NCBI RefSeq assembly: GCF_014643915.1
Contig: NZ_BMKE01000017.1
Span: forward strand, 379-64,378
Direction: 5' to 3'
Source of the DNA: Oceanisphaera marina
GTDB lineage: Bacteria; Pseudomonadota; Gammaproteobacteria; Enterobacterales; Aeromonadaceae
DNA: 64,000 bases
The notes under the pieces were generated by a model. It worked only from the letters and a program-made list of their open reading frames with translations. It did not search any database and was not told the DNA's origin. Position numbers and translations under genes: made by a program. This document shows, one piece after another, positions 54,613 through 61,926 of this stretch (position 1 is its first letter; every line of letters begins with the position of its first letter).

Positions 54613-55071
54613 TCAAACTTCTGGTTTTTTTGCGTCGTGATGTTCGGAGAGTTTGATCACCAGCAAATCGCAGCCATTAATATCGAGAAAGCCGGTAGAG
54701 TTGGAAAAAAAGTGCCCAAGGAAAGGGCGCTCAAGCTGACGACCACAAATCAGCAAATCGGCCTGATGCTCTTTTACCGCCTGTTGCACCGCCTGATGAA
54801 TATCGCCATTGGGGAGCGAAATCGTATTGGCATTGTGCTGTTCGCACTTTAGCATTTGCACGATTTCGTGGCCGTTTTCCAGCCGCAGTTTATTTTTCAG
54901 CTGGCGCAAGTCCATATTAAGGCTGCCGGTGTACACCCCTCCCAGCTCAGGTGATACATGAATGATATGCAGCCGGGCCTGATGGCATTCCGCCAATTCT
55001 ACTGCTCGTTTCAATAATGGCTTTTCGCGGTGATTCAGCTCCAGAGCCACCAGAATATTTCGATAAGGCAT
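54613..55071 (-). CDS. Universal stress protein (UspA fold)
   Basis: A 152-residue single-domain Usp protein from the ATG at 55071 (MPYRNILVALEL), with a perfect AAGGAGG site upstream. Typical segments: ILVALELNHREKPLLKRAVELA, ARLHIIHVSPEL and the C-terminal ADLLICGRQLERPFLGHFFSNSTGFL. The ATP-binding loop (GxxGxxxxxx-S/T) is replaced by GRQLERPFLGHFFSNST, nearest to UspA-type proteins that do not bind ATP. Role in stress survival is by family only. It is a lone gene. Confidence 0.9.
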   Translation of the reverse strand: MPYRNILVALELNHREKPLLKRAVELAECHQARLHIIHVSPELGGVYTGSLNMDLRQLKNKLRLENGHEIVQMLKCEQHNANTISLPNGDIHQAVQQAVKEHQADLLICGRQLERPFLGHFFSNSTGFLDINGCDLLVIKLSEHHDAKKPEV

Positions 55072-55359
55072 TCTGACCTCCTTGGCATCGGTGATTATCA
55101 TGCCACCAGTACAACCAGGTTGTTGCTGTCTGAGCCACTATTAGCCCTGTGTCTTTTAAAAGCAAGCGCAGGGGAGCGCTCAAACTCAAGCATAGCGATA
55201 TTGTTGTTAACGAGACGGAACCTGTATATGCCGGAATCTGACGGATACAGGCGAATACTCTGACCTTATTCGTCCATTCCTTTGCCGGGCATATCCTGCG
55301 TTCGACGCTGCCAAGCCGATAAAAGTTGTGTTAATCTTGCGCAATCAGGAGGGTTTTAT

Positions 55360-55560
55360 ATGTTCCTTATCTTAACTTTAGCGGCTCCGGTGTTTGGCAG
55401 CATGTTTTATATTGGTGCGTTGCACAGTGCCTTGCCACCACGGCGTTGGGCCTTGCTGGGCTGTCTGTTTGGGCCGGCGGTATTGCCACTGTTCATGGCC
55501 AAACGACGCTGGTCATTGTTGCGTGCCCGAGGGCTTGATTATAGCTTGCTGCGCGCCTGA
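55360..55560 (+). CDS. Small membrane protein, 66 residues
   Basis: The start at 55360 follows AGGAGGG at ideal spacing, which makes expression likely; longer forms upstream have no ribosome binding site. Two hydrophobic segments (about 2-20, LILTLAAPVFGSMFYIGAL, and 31-47, WALLGCLFGPAVLPLFM) are followed by a basic tail (KRRWSLLRARG). I do not recognise the family. A second small membrane protein begins 37 bp after its stop and a strong terminator follows that, so the two look like a two-gene operon. Confidence 0.7.
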   Translation: MFLILTLAAPVFGSMFYIGALHSALPPRRWALLGCLFGPAVLPLFMAKRRWSLLRARGLDYSLLRA

Positions 55561-55597
55561 ACTGTGCTTTTCGTCACCGTAATTCTACAAGGCATTC

Positions 55598-55732
55598 ATG
55601 AGTATATTAGAAACGTTACTGCAACAGGTGTGGGACTATTCCGCCATGCCGCTGTTGTTTTTGCTGGGTTTTATTGGCCTGTCGGCCGGAGCCTGTCTGT
55701 TCTTGATATGGCTTGATAAACGCCGGCGCTGA
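55598..55732 (+). CDS. Single-helix membrane peptide, 44 residues
   Basis: The ATG has AAGGC 6 bp upstream. The 44-residue product has a polar start (MSILETLLQQVWDYSA), one membrane helix (MPLLFLLGFIGLSAGACLFL) and the basic end DKRRR, giving an N-out/C-in orientation by the positive-inside rule. It is too short for usual ORF cut-offs. Position after the 66-residue membrane protein gene and before a terminator supports it. Function unknown. Confidence 0.6.
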   Translation: MSILETLLQQVWDYSAMPLLFLLGFIGLSAGACLFLIWLDKRRR

Positions 55733-55864
55733 ACCGGTTTTTATTGATCCAGGTCATCTTTTTACATGGCAGCAAGCGTATGCTGATGCAGTGTTAGGGG
55801 CAGTCACCACTAACGTTTACGTCATCCATCACCTGTCTTGTTTCATGCAGCTAATGTGAGTTTT

Positions 55865-55888
55865 ACTGGCCAATGGCCAGTTTTTTTT
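55865..55888 (+). terminator. Terminator after the small membrane protein genes
   Basis: ACTGGCC (55865-55871) pairs with GGCCAGT (55875-55881) around AAT, followed by eight T residues. It lies 133 bp past the 44-codon gene, so the mRNA has a long 3' part or another small transcript ends here. Confidence 0.88.
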
Positions 55889-56208
55889 GTCTTTATTCCG
55901 GTTCTGCCTTGTCGTTGTCATCTGGCTGTCATTCGCCGTCTATAGGCTTTTACGCGATCTTCTTCCCCTGATATGGTTAAACCGGACTAAGATCTATAAG
56001 TGAGCATGAGACTCACTTTTGTTACCTGATTTATGTTATAGGTAAGTTAATGGAGAGAAAGCAGGTCTTGATAGTAGAGGCCGGTGGCCGGCATAAAATG
56101 AATAAAGAACGATGGCTAAAGAGTGAGCTAGATCCTTGAGCACAACCAGATGCAGGGGTATGATGCCCGCCGATGAAAAAGGCGGGTTCGCCTGACAGTG
56201 AGGTGGAG
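55889..56208. other. Intergenic region upstream of sixA
   Basis: Together with 55733-55864 this leaves 476 bp without a certain gene. AAGTGAG/CTCACTT (55998-56018) forms a hairpin followed by TTGTT, and TTACCT/AGGTAA (56022-56045) a second inverted pair. A 29-codon ORF at 56050-56139 (MERKQVLIVEAGG...) has AGG 7 bp upstream but no other support. CCCGCC/GGCGGG (56166-56186) lies just before sixA. Confidence 0.4.
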
Positions 56209-56721
56209 ATGAATATCTTTATCATGCGCCATGGGCAAGCAGCCGCACAGGCATCTACCGATGCATTGCGGCCGCTCACCGAGCAGGGAAGGGATGAAGT
56301 CTGCTTGATGGCGCAATGGTTAGCACCGCAGGTGCCAAAGTTCGATCGTGTGCTAGTGAGTCCTTATCTGCGTACCAGCCAGACCTGGCAGCAGTTATCA
56401 AAATATGTTTCTGCCAGCCAGGTAGAAACCTGCGACGAGCTGACTCCCGATGCCGATGCCGATATAGCGGCCAGTTTGTTGCTGGCGTACGGCGACTTGC
56501 ATCCCGAGGGCAACCTGTTGGTGGTCAGTCATATGCCGATAGTGGGCTTTTTGGTAGAAAGCCTGTGCCCGGCAACCATGGCACCCATTTTTGTTACGTC
56601 CGGCATTGCCAAAGTGTCTTTCGGCACCGGACAGGGTGCGGTATTCGACTGGCTGGAGGGGCCGCATAATATTCAGCCCCATTACCAGCACCGTTTTCAG
56701 GCCCTGAGATCCCTGGGTTAG
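56209..56721 (+). CDS. sixA: Phosphohistidine phosphatase SixA
   Basis: The 170-residue histidine-phosphatase-fold enzyme starts at 56209 (MNIFIMRHGQAAAQA), 5 bp after GAGG; an upstream ATG at 56173 has no site. The catalytic RHG is at residues 7-9, and the second His is in LLVVSHMPIVGFL. SixA removes phosphate from His in HPt domains and the nitrogen phosphotransferase system. Here it could in principle act on the HPt of the kinase at 46.2 kb, but nothing shows this. Location near smrB/prmB/aroC follows enterobacterial synteny. Confidence 0.92.
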   Translation: MNIFIMRHGQAAAQASTDALRPLTEQGRDEVCLMAQWLAPQVPKFDRVLVSPYLRTSQTWQQLSKYVSASQVETCDELTPDADADIAASLLLAYGDLHPEGNLLVVSHMPIVGFLVESLCPATMAPIFVTSGIAKVSFGTGQGAVFDWLEGPHNIQPHYQHRFQALRSLG

Positions 56722-56760
56722 TTTTCATTTTAAAGACAACATTACAAGCAGAGGTGCGAG

Positions 56761-56973
56761 ATGCGTATATTCCACAAATATCAGCCTTTGTTGATCGCCA
56801 AGCATGTAAAGGGATTTTTCAGCGGTCGCCTTTATATTCATGGCCGGGGTGCGTTCAGCTATACCATGGGCTTGCTGGTCATGCCCGAAAATGCCAAGGC
56901 ACGGCACAAAGAAACCGTGCTGGAAATCAACCGCTTGATTGCACAGATGCAAATACCGAGCGCAACGGCTTAA
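56761..56973 (+). CDS. Conserved-looking small protein, 70 residues
   Basis: The ATG has GAGGTG at 5-bp spacing. The product is basic and soluble: MRIFHKYQPLLIAKHVKGFF, then SGRLYIHGRGAFSYTMGLLV and a C-terminal helix rich in Lys and Glu (ARHKETVLEINRLIAQMQ). I do not recognise the family. It lies 39 bp after sixA on the same strand and may be in its operon. The good site and the reading-frame fit make it likely to be real. Confidence 0.65.
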   Translation: MRIFHKYQPLLIAKHVKGFFSGRLYIHGRGAFSYTMGLLVMPENAKARHKETVLEINRLIAQMQIPSATA

Positions 56974-57030
56974 ACAGAGCCATAAGCCTTAAGCCGGAAG
57001 TAAAAAATTCAGCGTCGTTTTTCTGCTGTC

Positions 57031-57051
57031 ATACCGGGCTTGCCCCGGTAT
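57031..57051. repeat. ATACCGGGCTTGCCCCGGTAT inverted repeat unit
   Basis: ATACCGGG (57031-57038) pairs with CCCGGTAT (57044-57051) around CTTGC, between convergent genes. This is a widespread intergenic repeat type; without a T run its use as a terminator is doubtful. Confidence 0.55.
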
Positions 57052-57128
57052 CTTGCTGACTGCTACACCAGACTGGATCTCGAAATATATCGGTATAACG
57101 ACAGACATACACCAAGCTCGGTATTTCG

Positions 57129-57653
57129 TTATATCTCTAATCTCAGTAACACCAGCAGTGCAGCGTCGCCGCCCCATGAGCGGGTAGCCTGATGAAAGGC
57201 CAGTACCTGAGGGTGTTGCACCAGCCACATTGGTAGCTTCTTCTTTAACACATGTTTGCCATGCCCATGCATGATGGACACGCATTGCACGTTTTGGCGT
57301 TTGGCTGCCAGTAATAACGCCGATAACTCGTCTTTGGCCTGCTCTTGAGTCAGGCCGTGCAAGTCCAGAAAAAACTCCGGCACATAATCGCCACGACGCA
57401 GTTTCTTCAATTCATAGGCCGAGGTGTCGGGGTCGCGATAGCGCGTGGGCCCTTCCTGATCCAGATAAGGCTCATAAACATCAGAAAAAGGGTGCGCTTC
57501 GGCCCTGTCTTTGCGTACCATTTGCCGCTGGGCTTTCACCTTGACCGGCGCCCGATGCGGACTTATGGTATCCTGCTTTATTTTGCGGACACCCTGCACC
57601 GCTGCTTTAAAGAGCGCATTATCATCATCTTCTGAGAAAGAGGTGGGGGTCAT
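57129..57653 (-). CDS. smrB: Ribosome-rescue endonuclease SmrB
   Basis: SmrB cleaves mRNA between collided ribosomes to start quality control. The 174-residue protein has the N-terminal hook region (DDDNALFKAAVQGVRKIKQDTI), the conserved KKLRRGDYVPEFFLDLHGLTQ block, and the Smr nuclease domain with DLHG and HGHGKHVLK motifs, ending in GGDAALLVLL. It is close to E. coli SmrB (YfcN) and, as there, is divergent from prmB (61 bp between). Confidence 0.96.
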   Translation of the reverse strand: MTPTSFSEDDDNALFKAAVQGVRKIKQDTISPHRAPVKVKAQRQMVRKDRAEAHPFSDVYEPYLDQEGPTRYRDPDTSAYELKKLRRGDYVPEFFLDLHGLTQEQAKDELSALLLAAKRQNVQCVSIMHGHGKHVLKKKLPMWLVQHPQVLAFHQATRSWGGDAALLVLLRLEI

Positions 57654-57714
57654 GAGTGTATTTCCGTAATATCCGATTATTAAAAAATAGCCATCTTAAC
57701 GAGGCGGAGGGGTT

Positions 57715-58635
57715 TTGGACACGCTTTTTAATGAAGAAGCACTCATAGAGCTGCATACAATAGGCGATTGGTTACGGTTTTCCGTTAGCCACTTTCAACA
57801 GGCCGGCTTGTTTTACGGCCACGGTACCGACAACGCCTGGGACGAAGCAGTGCAGCTGATACTGCCCTTGCTGCACCTGCCCCAAGGCTGTCCGCCACAA
57901 ATACAAAATGCCCGATTACTCACCAGCGAGCGTCAATTGCTGCTGGATGCGTTAAAAATGCGGGTAGAGCAGCGCATCCCCACGCCTTATATCACCCATA
58001 CCGCCTGGTTTGCCGGTTACGAGTTTTATGTGGACGAACGGGTATTGATCCCGCGTTCGCCCATTGCCGAGCTGATTGACGGCCGCTTTGCCCCCTGGCT
58101 GGCGCTCGAGCCCAGGCGCATCATGGACATGTGTACCGGCTCTGCCTGTATTGCCATTGCCCTGGCACACAGTTTTCCCGAGGCGGAAGTGGACGCGCTG
58201 GATATTTCGCGCGAAGCGCTGGATGTTGCCGAAATCAATATCCAGAATCACGGTCTTGAGCAACAGGTTACGCCCATTGAGTCTGACTTGTTCTCGGCGC
58301 TGCCGGTAGGTGATAAATACGATCTCATCGTGGTCAATCCACCCTATGTGGACGCCGAAGACATGAGCGACCTGCCGGAAGAGTTTCAGCACGAGCCCGA
58401 GCTGGCGCTGGCATCCGGTGACGATGGCCTCGACTTTACCCGCCGTTTGCTGGCTCAGGCCTGCGACTTTTTGTCTGAAGACGGCATTCTGGTCGTTGAA
58501 GTCGGCAATAGCCAGGTGCACATGGAAGAAGCCTATCCCGAGCTGCCGCTGATCTGGGTTGAGTTTGAGCATGGCGGCCATGGCGTGTTTGTGATCAGCC
58601 AGCGCGATCTTGCTCCGTTTCGGGACCAGTTTTAA
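57715..58635 (+). CDS. prmB: Ribosomal protein L3 glutamine methyltransferase PrmB
   Basis: PrmB methylates a Gln of ribosomal protein L3. The 306-residue product begins at a TTG preceded by GGAGGGG. The methyltransferase domain (about 90-300) shows the SAM motif IMDMCTGSACIAIALAH, DALDISREAL and the N5-Gln motif VVNPPYVD. The N-terminal helical domain binds the substrate protein. It lies directly before aroC (22 bp), as in E. coli. Confidence 0.96.
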   Translation: MDTLFNEEALIELHTIGDWLRFSVSHFQQAGLFYGHGTDNAWDEAVQLILPLLHLPQGCPPQIQNARLLTSERQLLLDALKMRVEQRIPTPYITHTAWFAGYEFYVDERVLIPRSPIAELIDGRFAPWLALEPRRIMDMCTGSACIAIALAHSFPEAEVDALDISREALDVAEINIQNHGLEQQVTPIESDLFSALPVGDKYDLIVVNPPYVDAEDMSDLPEEFQHEPELALASGDDGLDFTRRLLAQACDFLSEDGILVVEVGNSQVHMEEAYPELPLIWVEFEHGGHGVFVISQRDLAPFRDQF

Positions 58636-58657
58636 TCTTTAATAAAGGAAATCAGTC

Positions 58658-59743
58658 ATGGCAGGGAACAGTATTGGCACCCTTTTTCGTGTTTCAACCT
58701 TTGGTGAAAGCCACGGCATCGCCTTGGGCGCCGTGGTGGACGGTGTACCGCCGGGCATCGAGCTGTGTGAGGCCGACTTGCAGCAAGATCTTGACCGCCG
58801 CAAGCCAGGTACCTCGCGTTTTACCACCCAAAGACGCGAAGCAGATCAGGTTAAAATCTTAAGTGGCGTATTTGAAGGCAAAACCACGGGCACCTCTATT
58901 GGCTTGTTGATTGAAAACACCGATCAGCGTTCCAAGGATTATTCCGATATCAAAGACTTGTTTCGCCCGGGCCATGCGGATTACACCTACCACCAAAAAT
59001 ACGGCATTCGCGATTATCGTGGCGGCGGCCGTTCGTCGGCGCGCGAAACCGCAATGCGGGTGGCGGCCGGGGCCATCGCCAAAAAGGTACTGGCCAAATA
59101 CGGGGTCTCTATTTTTGCCCATTTAACCCAGCTGGGCCCCATCAAGGCCGAGGTATTCGATAAAAGCGTGATTGAAACCAATCCGTTCTTTTTTGCCGAT
59201 GCCAACAAGCTGGAAGCGCTCGATCAATATATGCGCGACCTGAAAAAAGAAGGCAACTCCATTGGTGCCAAAATCCAGGTGGTGGCGCAGGGCGTACCGG
59301 TAGGATTGGGTGAGCCGGTATTCGACCGTCTGGATGCCGACATTGCCCATGCACTGATGAGCATCAATGCGGTAAAAGGCGTGGAAATTGGCGACGGTTT
59401 TGCCGTGGTCGAGCAAAAAGGCTCCGAGCACCGTGACGAGCTCAAGCCCGACGGCTTTGCCAGCAATCATGCCGGTGGTATTTTAGGCGGTATTTCCAGC
59501 GGCCAGGACATAGTGGCCAGCATAGCGCTGAAACCCACCTCCAGCATCATGGTGCCGGGCAATACCATAGACACCACAGGCGATGCCGCCGAACTGGTGA
59601 CGCGTGGTCGCCACGATCCTTGCGTGGGTATTCGTGCGGTGCCCATTGCCGAGGCCATGTTGGCGATTGTGCTGCTGGATCACTTGCTGCTTAACCGTGG
59701 CCAGAATGCCGAAGTGCATACCGGGACACCCAAATTGGTGTAA
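58658..59743 (+). CDS. aroC: Chorismate synthase
   Basis: AroC makes chorismate from 5-enolpyruvylshikimate 3-phosphate, using reduced FMN. The 361-residue enzyme contains the three family signatures: [18 protein letters not shown], the Arg-rich [21 protein letters not shown] and [26 protein letters not shown] precedes the ATG. It is co-directional with prmB and probably in one operon, closed by the terminator at 59791. The window thus carries the first (aroH) and last (aroC) steps of the shikimate pathway. Confidence 0.98.
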   Translation: MAGNSIGTLFRVSTFGESHGIALGAVVDGVPPGIELCEADLQQDLDRRKPGTSRFTTQRREADQVKILSGVFEGKTTGTSIGLLIENTDQRSKDYSDIKDLFRPGHADYTYHQKYGIRDYRGGGRSSARETAMRVAAGAIAKKVLAKYGVSIFAHLTQLGPIKAEVFDKSVIETNPFFFADANKLEALDQYMRDLKKEGNSIGAKIQVVAQGVPVGLGEPVFDRLDADIAHALMSINAVKGVEIGDGFAVVEQKGSEHRDELKPDGFASNHAGGILGGISSGQDIVASIALKPTSSIMVPGNTIDTTGDAAELVTRGRHDPCVGIRAVPIAEAMLAIVLLDHLLLNRGQNAEVHTGTPKLV

Positions 59744-59790
59744 CAGTTGCAGGTATGACCTTTGCTTGCTTCTGGTAGCAAGGTAGAATG

Positions 59791-59818
59791 ACGGCCCTAT
59801 ATTGAGGGCCGTTTTTTT
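59791..59818 (+). terminator. Terminator of aroC, touching the epmC start codon
   Basis: ACGGCCCT (59791-59798) pairs with AGGGCCGT (59805-59812) around ATATTG and is followed by TTTTTTTA, directly before the epmC ATG at 59819. Confidence 0.85.
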
Positions 59819-60346
59819 ATGTCGTTTTGCTACTCCGATCTCATTTCCCTGTTTAACCAATGCTTTGCTGCCAGCTACAATACGCGCCTTGAGCGGGGCG
59901 ATGACGAGCCGATTTATTATCCGGCAGACGGCCATATCGATCATCACCGTATTGTGTTTGCCCACGGCTTTTTTGCCAGCGCCCTGCACGAAGTGGCACA
60001 CTGGCTGTTGGCCGGCGACGCGCGGCGGCTGCAAGTGGATTATGGTTACTGGTATTGCCCGGATGGCCGCGATGGTGAACAACAGCGCCAGTTTGAAGCG
60101 GTAGAAATCAAGCCGCAAGCCATAGAATGGGCGCTGTCGTTATGTTGCGGTTTTCACTTCAACGTGAGCTGCGACAATTTAAACGGCAGTGTCGAGCCAG
60201 ATCGTCACGCCTTTAAAGCGCAAGTGCGCGAACAGGCGCTGCGCTACCTTGAACAGGGCTTTCCACCCCGTGCACAGACGCTTATGCAAGCGCTGCAACG
60301 TCACTACGGCCAGCCAGATCTTACGGCAGAACATTTTATTCTGTAG
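59819..60346 (+). CDS. epmC: Elongation factor P hydroxylase EpmC
   Basis: EpmC hydroxylates the lysylated Lys of elongation factor P. The 175-residue product has the metal-binding HEVAHW motif, the conserved GYWYCPDGRDGEQQ, VEIKPQAIEWALS and FNVSCDNL, and matches E. coli YfcM along its length. The ATG directly follows the T run of the aroC terminator, with no Shine-Dalgarno sequence; no other Met lies near the start of the conserved region, so either translation is unusual or initiation is weak. The partner genes epmA and epmB are not in the window. Confidence 0.93.
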   Translation: MSFCYSDLISLFNQCFAASYNTRLERGDDEPIYYPADGHIDHHRIVFAHGFFASALHEVAHWLLAGDARRLQVDYGYWYCPDGRDGEQQRQFEAVEIKPQAIEWALSLCCGFHFNVSCDNLNGSVEPDRHAFKAQVREQALRYLEQGFPPRAQTLMQALQRHYGQPDLTAEHFIL

Positions 60347-60379
60347 CCTATAAAGCTTACCGCTGCCCGGAGGGCTTAT

Positions 60380-61516
60380 ATGTTCAAGATTGGTTTGATT
60401 GTTAATCCGCTGGCAGGGCTGGGCGGCAGCGTTGCCCTTAAGGGCAGCGATGGCATGGCCGAACAGGCGCGCGCCCTGGGTGCCGAACCCCGCGCGCTGC
60501 AGCGCACTCAATTGGCCCTGGCAGAATTATTGGAACTTAACGACCGCTTCAGCCTCTACACCGTGGCCGGCGAAATGGGTGAAACCGTGTGCCAGGCGCT
60601 TAATCTGCCGGTCACCGTCTGTTATCAGCCTCAAAGCCGGGTAACGACCACGGCAGACGACACCAGACTGGCCGTGACCGCCCTGGTAGAGCAGGGTATA
60701 GACTTGTTGCTGTTTGCCGGTGGCGATGGCACGGCGCGCGATGTGTGTGCCGCTGCTCCACCAGGGCTGTGTGTACTGGGCATTCCGGCCGGAGTAAAAA
60801 TCCACTCCGGCGTGTATGGGGTGACGCCGGCCGGCACCGGGCGTTTATTGGCTCGCTTGGTGCGCGGCGAGCCGGTTAGCCTGATGGCCGCCGATGTCAT
60901 GGACATTGATGAAGCCGCATTTCGCCAAGGGCGGGTGCATGCCAAACGCTACGGCGAAATGCTGATCCCGGGTGATTTAAGCTATGTGCAGGCGGTCAAG
61001 GTGTCGGGCGTCGAGTCTGACGAGCTGGTGCTGACCGATATTGCCGACGAGATTATCGAACGCATGCAAGCCGAGCCCGAGGCTTATTACATTATGGGCT
61101 CGGGCAGCACGGTAGCGGCGGTGATGGAGCGACTGGGGCTGGAAAATACCCTGCTGGGGGTGGATCTGGTACACCGGCAACGGCTGGTGGCCTCGGATCT
61201 GGATGCCACGCGCTTGCATCAGCAGATTGCAGGCAAACCCGGCAAGCTGGTGATTACCCTGATTGGCGGCCAGGGCCATATTTTTGGTCGTGGCAATCAA
61301 CAACTCAGCCCCGCGGTGATCAAGGCGGTGGGGCAACACAATATCTGGTTACTGGCGACCAAGACCAAGCTGAATTCGCTGCAAGGTCGTCCGTTACGAG
61401 TAGACACCAATGATCCCGAACTCGACCGCCAGTTAAGCGGCTTGATGCGGGTGATCACTGGCTATCAAGATGAAGTTCTGGTGCGGGTGGCAAACCCGGA
61501 AAATGAGGCGTATTAA
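60380..61516 (+). CDS. ATP-NAD kinase-like (AcoX-type) protein
   Basis: A 378-residue member of the diacylglycerol/NAD kinase-like fold. IGLIVNPLAGLGGSVALKGSD opens the domain, LLLFAGGDGTARDVCAA is the kinase GGDGT motif, and IPAGVKIHSGVYGVTPAGTG is typical of the ATP-NAD kinase family related to AcoX. Ordinary NAD kinases (NadK) are about 290 residues and differ. The start follows GGAGGG, which lies inside a repeat also seen at 4672-4692. Its stop overlaps the yfcL start (TAATG). The substrate is unknown. Confidence 0.85.
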   Translation: MFKIGLIVNPLAGLGGSVALKGSDGMAEQARALGAEPRALQRTQLALAELLELNDRFSLYTVAGEMGETVCQALNLPVTVCYQPQSRVTTTADDTRLAVTALVEQGIDLLLFAGGDGTARDVCAAAPPGLCVLGIPAGVKIHSGVYGVTPAGTGRLLARLVRGEPVSLMAADVMDIDEAAFRQGRVHAKRYGEMLIPGDLSYVQAVKVSGVESDELVLTDIADEIIERMQAEPEAYYIMGSGSTVAAVMERLGLENTLLGVDLVHRQRLVASDLDATRLHQQIAGKPGKLVITLIGGQGHIFGRGNQQLSPAVIKAVGQHNIWLLATKTKLNSLQGRPLRVDTNDPELDRQLSGLMRVITGYQDEVLVRVANPENEAY

Positions 61517-61809
61517 TGAATATTTTTGAATTTGAACAGCTGCTGTTAACCGACATCGATAGCAACATCGCCACCGCAACCGACGATCAGCTGTTTGCCG
61601 GTGGTTATCTGCGCGGACACATAACGTTATCGGTAGCGCAATGCGAAATTGACGGCCGTAACCATGTGCGCGACGTTAAATCCCGGGTAAATAACAGCCT
61701 TAATCAGGCCATTTTAAGCGGTGAACTGAACGAGCAGGATCAAAAGCTGGTGCTGTCGTTTTGGGCCGACTTGATCACCAAAGCAGAGCAGGCCAGCACC
61801 GTTCAATAA
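61516..61809 (+). CDS. yfcL: YfcL family protein
   Basis: The 97-residue acidic protein matches YfcL: ATDDQLFAGGYLRGHITLSVAQCE and SLNQAILSGELNEQDQKLVLSFWADL are the recognisable segments. The ATG overlaps the stop of the ATP-NAD kinase-like gene, so they are coupled. Its function is not established; in E. coli it lies beside epmC, as here after one extra gene. Confidence 0.88.
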   Translation: MNIFEFEQLLLTDIDSNIATATDDQLFAGGYLRGHITLSVAQCEIDGRNHVRDVKSRVNNSLNQAILSGELNEQDQKLVLSFWADLITKAEQASTVQ

Positions 61810-61823
61810 GCCATGTCTTGCAG

Positions 61824-61841
61824 GGTCCAATTCACTGGACC
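61824..61841. repeat. GGTCCA palindromic element, first copy
   Basis: AGGGTCCAATTCACTGGACCAA holds the inverted pair GGTCCA/TGGACC. The same pattern with GGTCGAAT/ATTCGACC occurs at 63953-63970. Confidence 0.5.
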
Positions 61842-61880
61842 AAGCGGATGGTACCCTGGGGTACAGGGTGTCGAGCCATA

Positions 61881-61907
61881 AAAAAGGAGCCTTGCGGCTC
61901 CTTTTTT
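61881..61907. terminator. Bidirectional terminator between yfcL and cysNC
   Basis: AAAAAGGAGCC (61881-61891) pairs with GGCTCCTTTTT (61896-61906) around TTGC, with T runs on both strands. It serves the convergent genes yfcL and cysNC. Confidence 0.93.
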
Positions 61908-61926
61908 GTTGGGTCACTAAAGAGTG

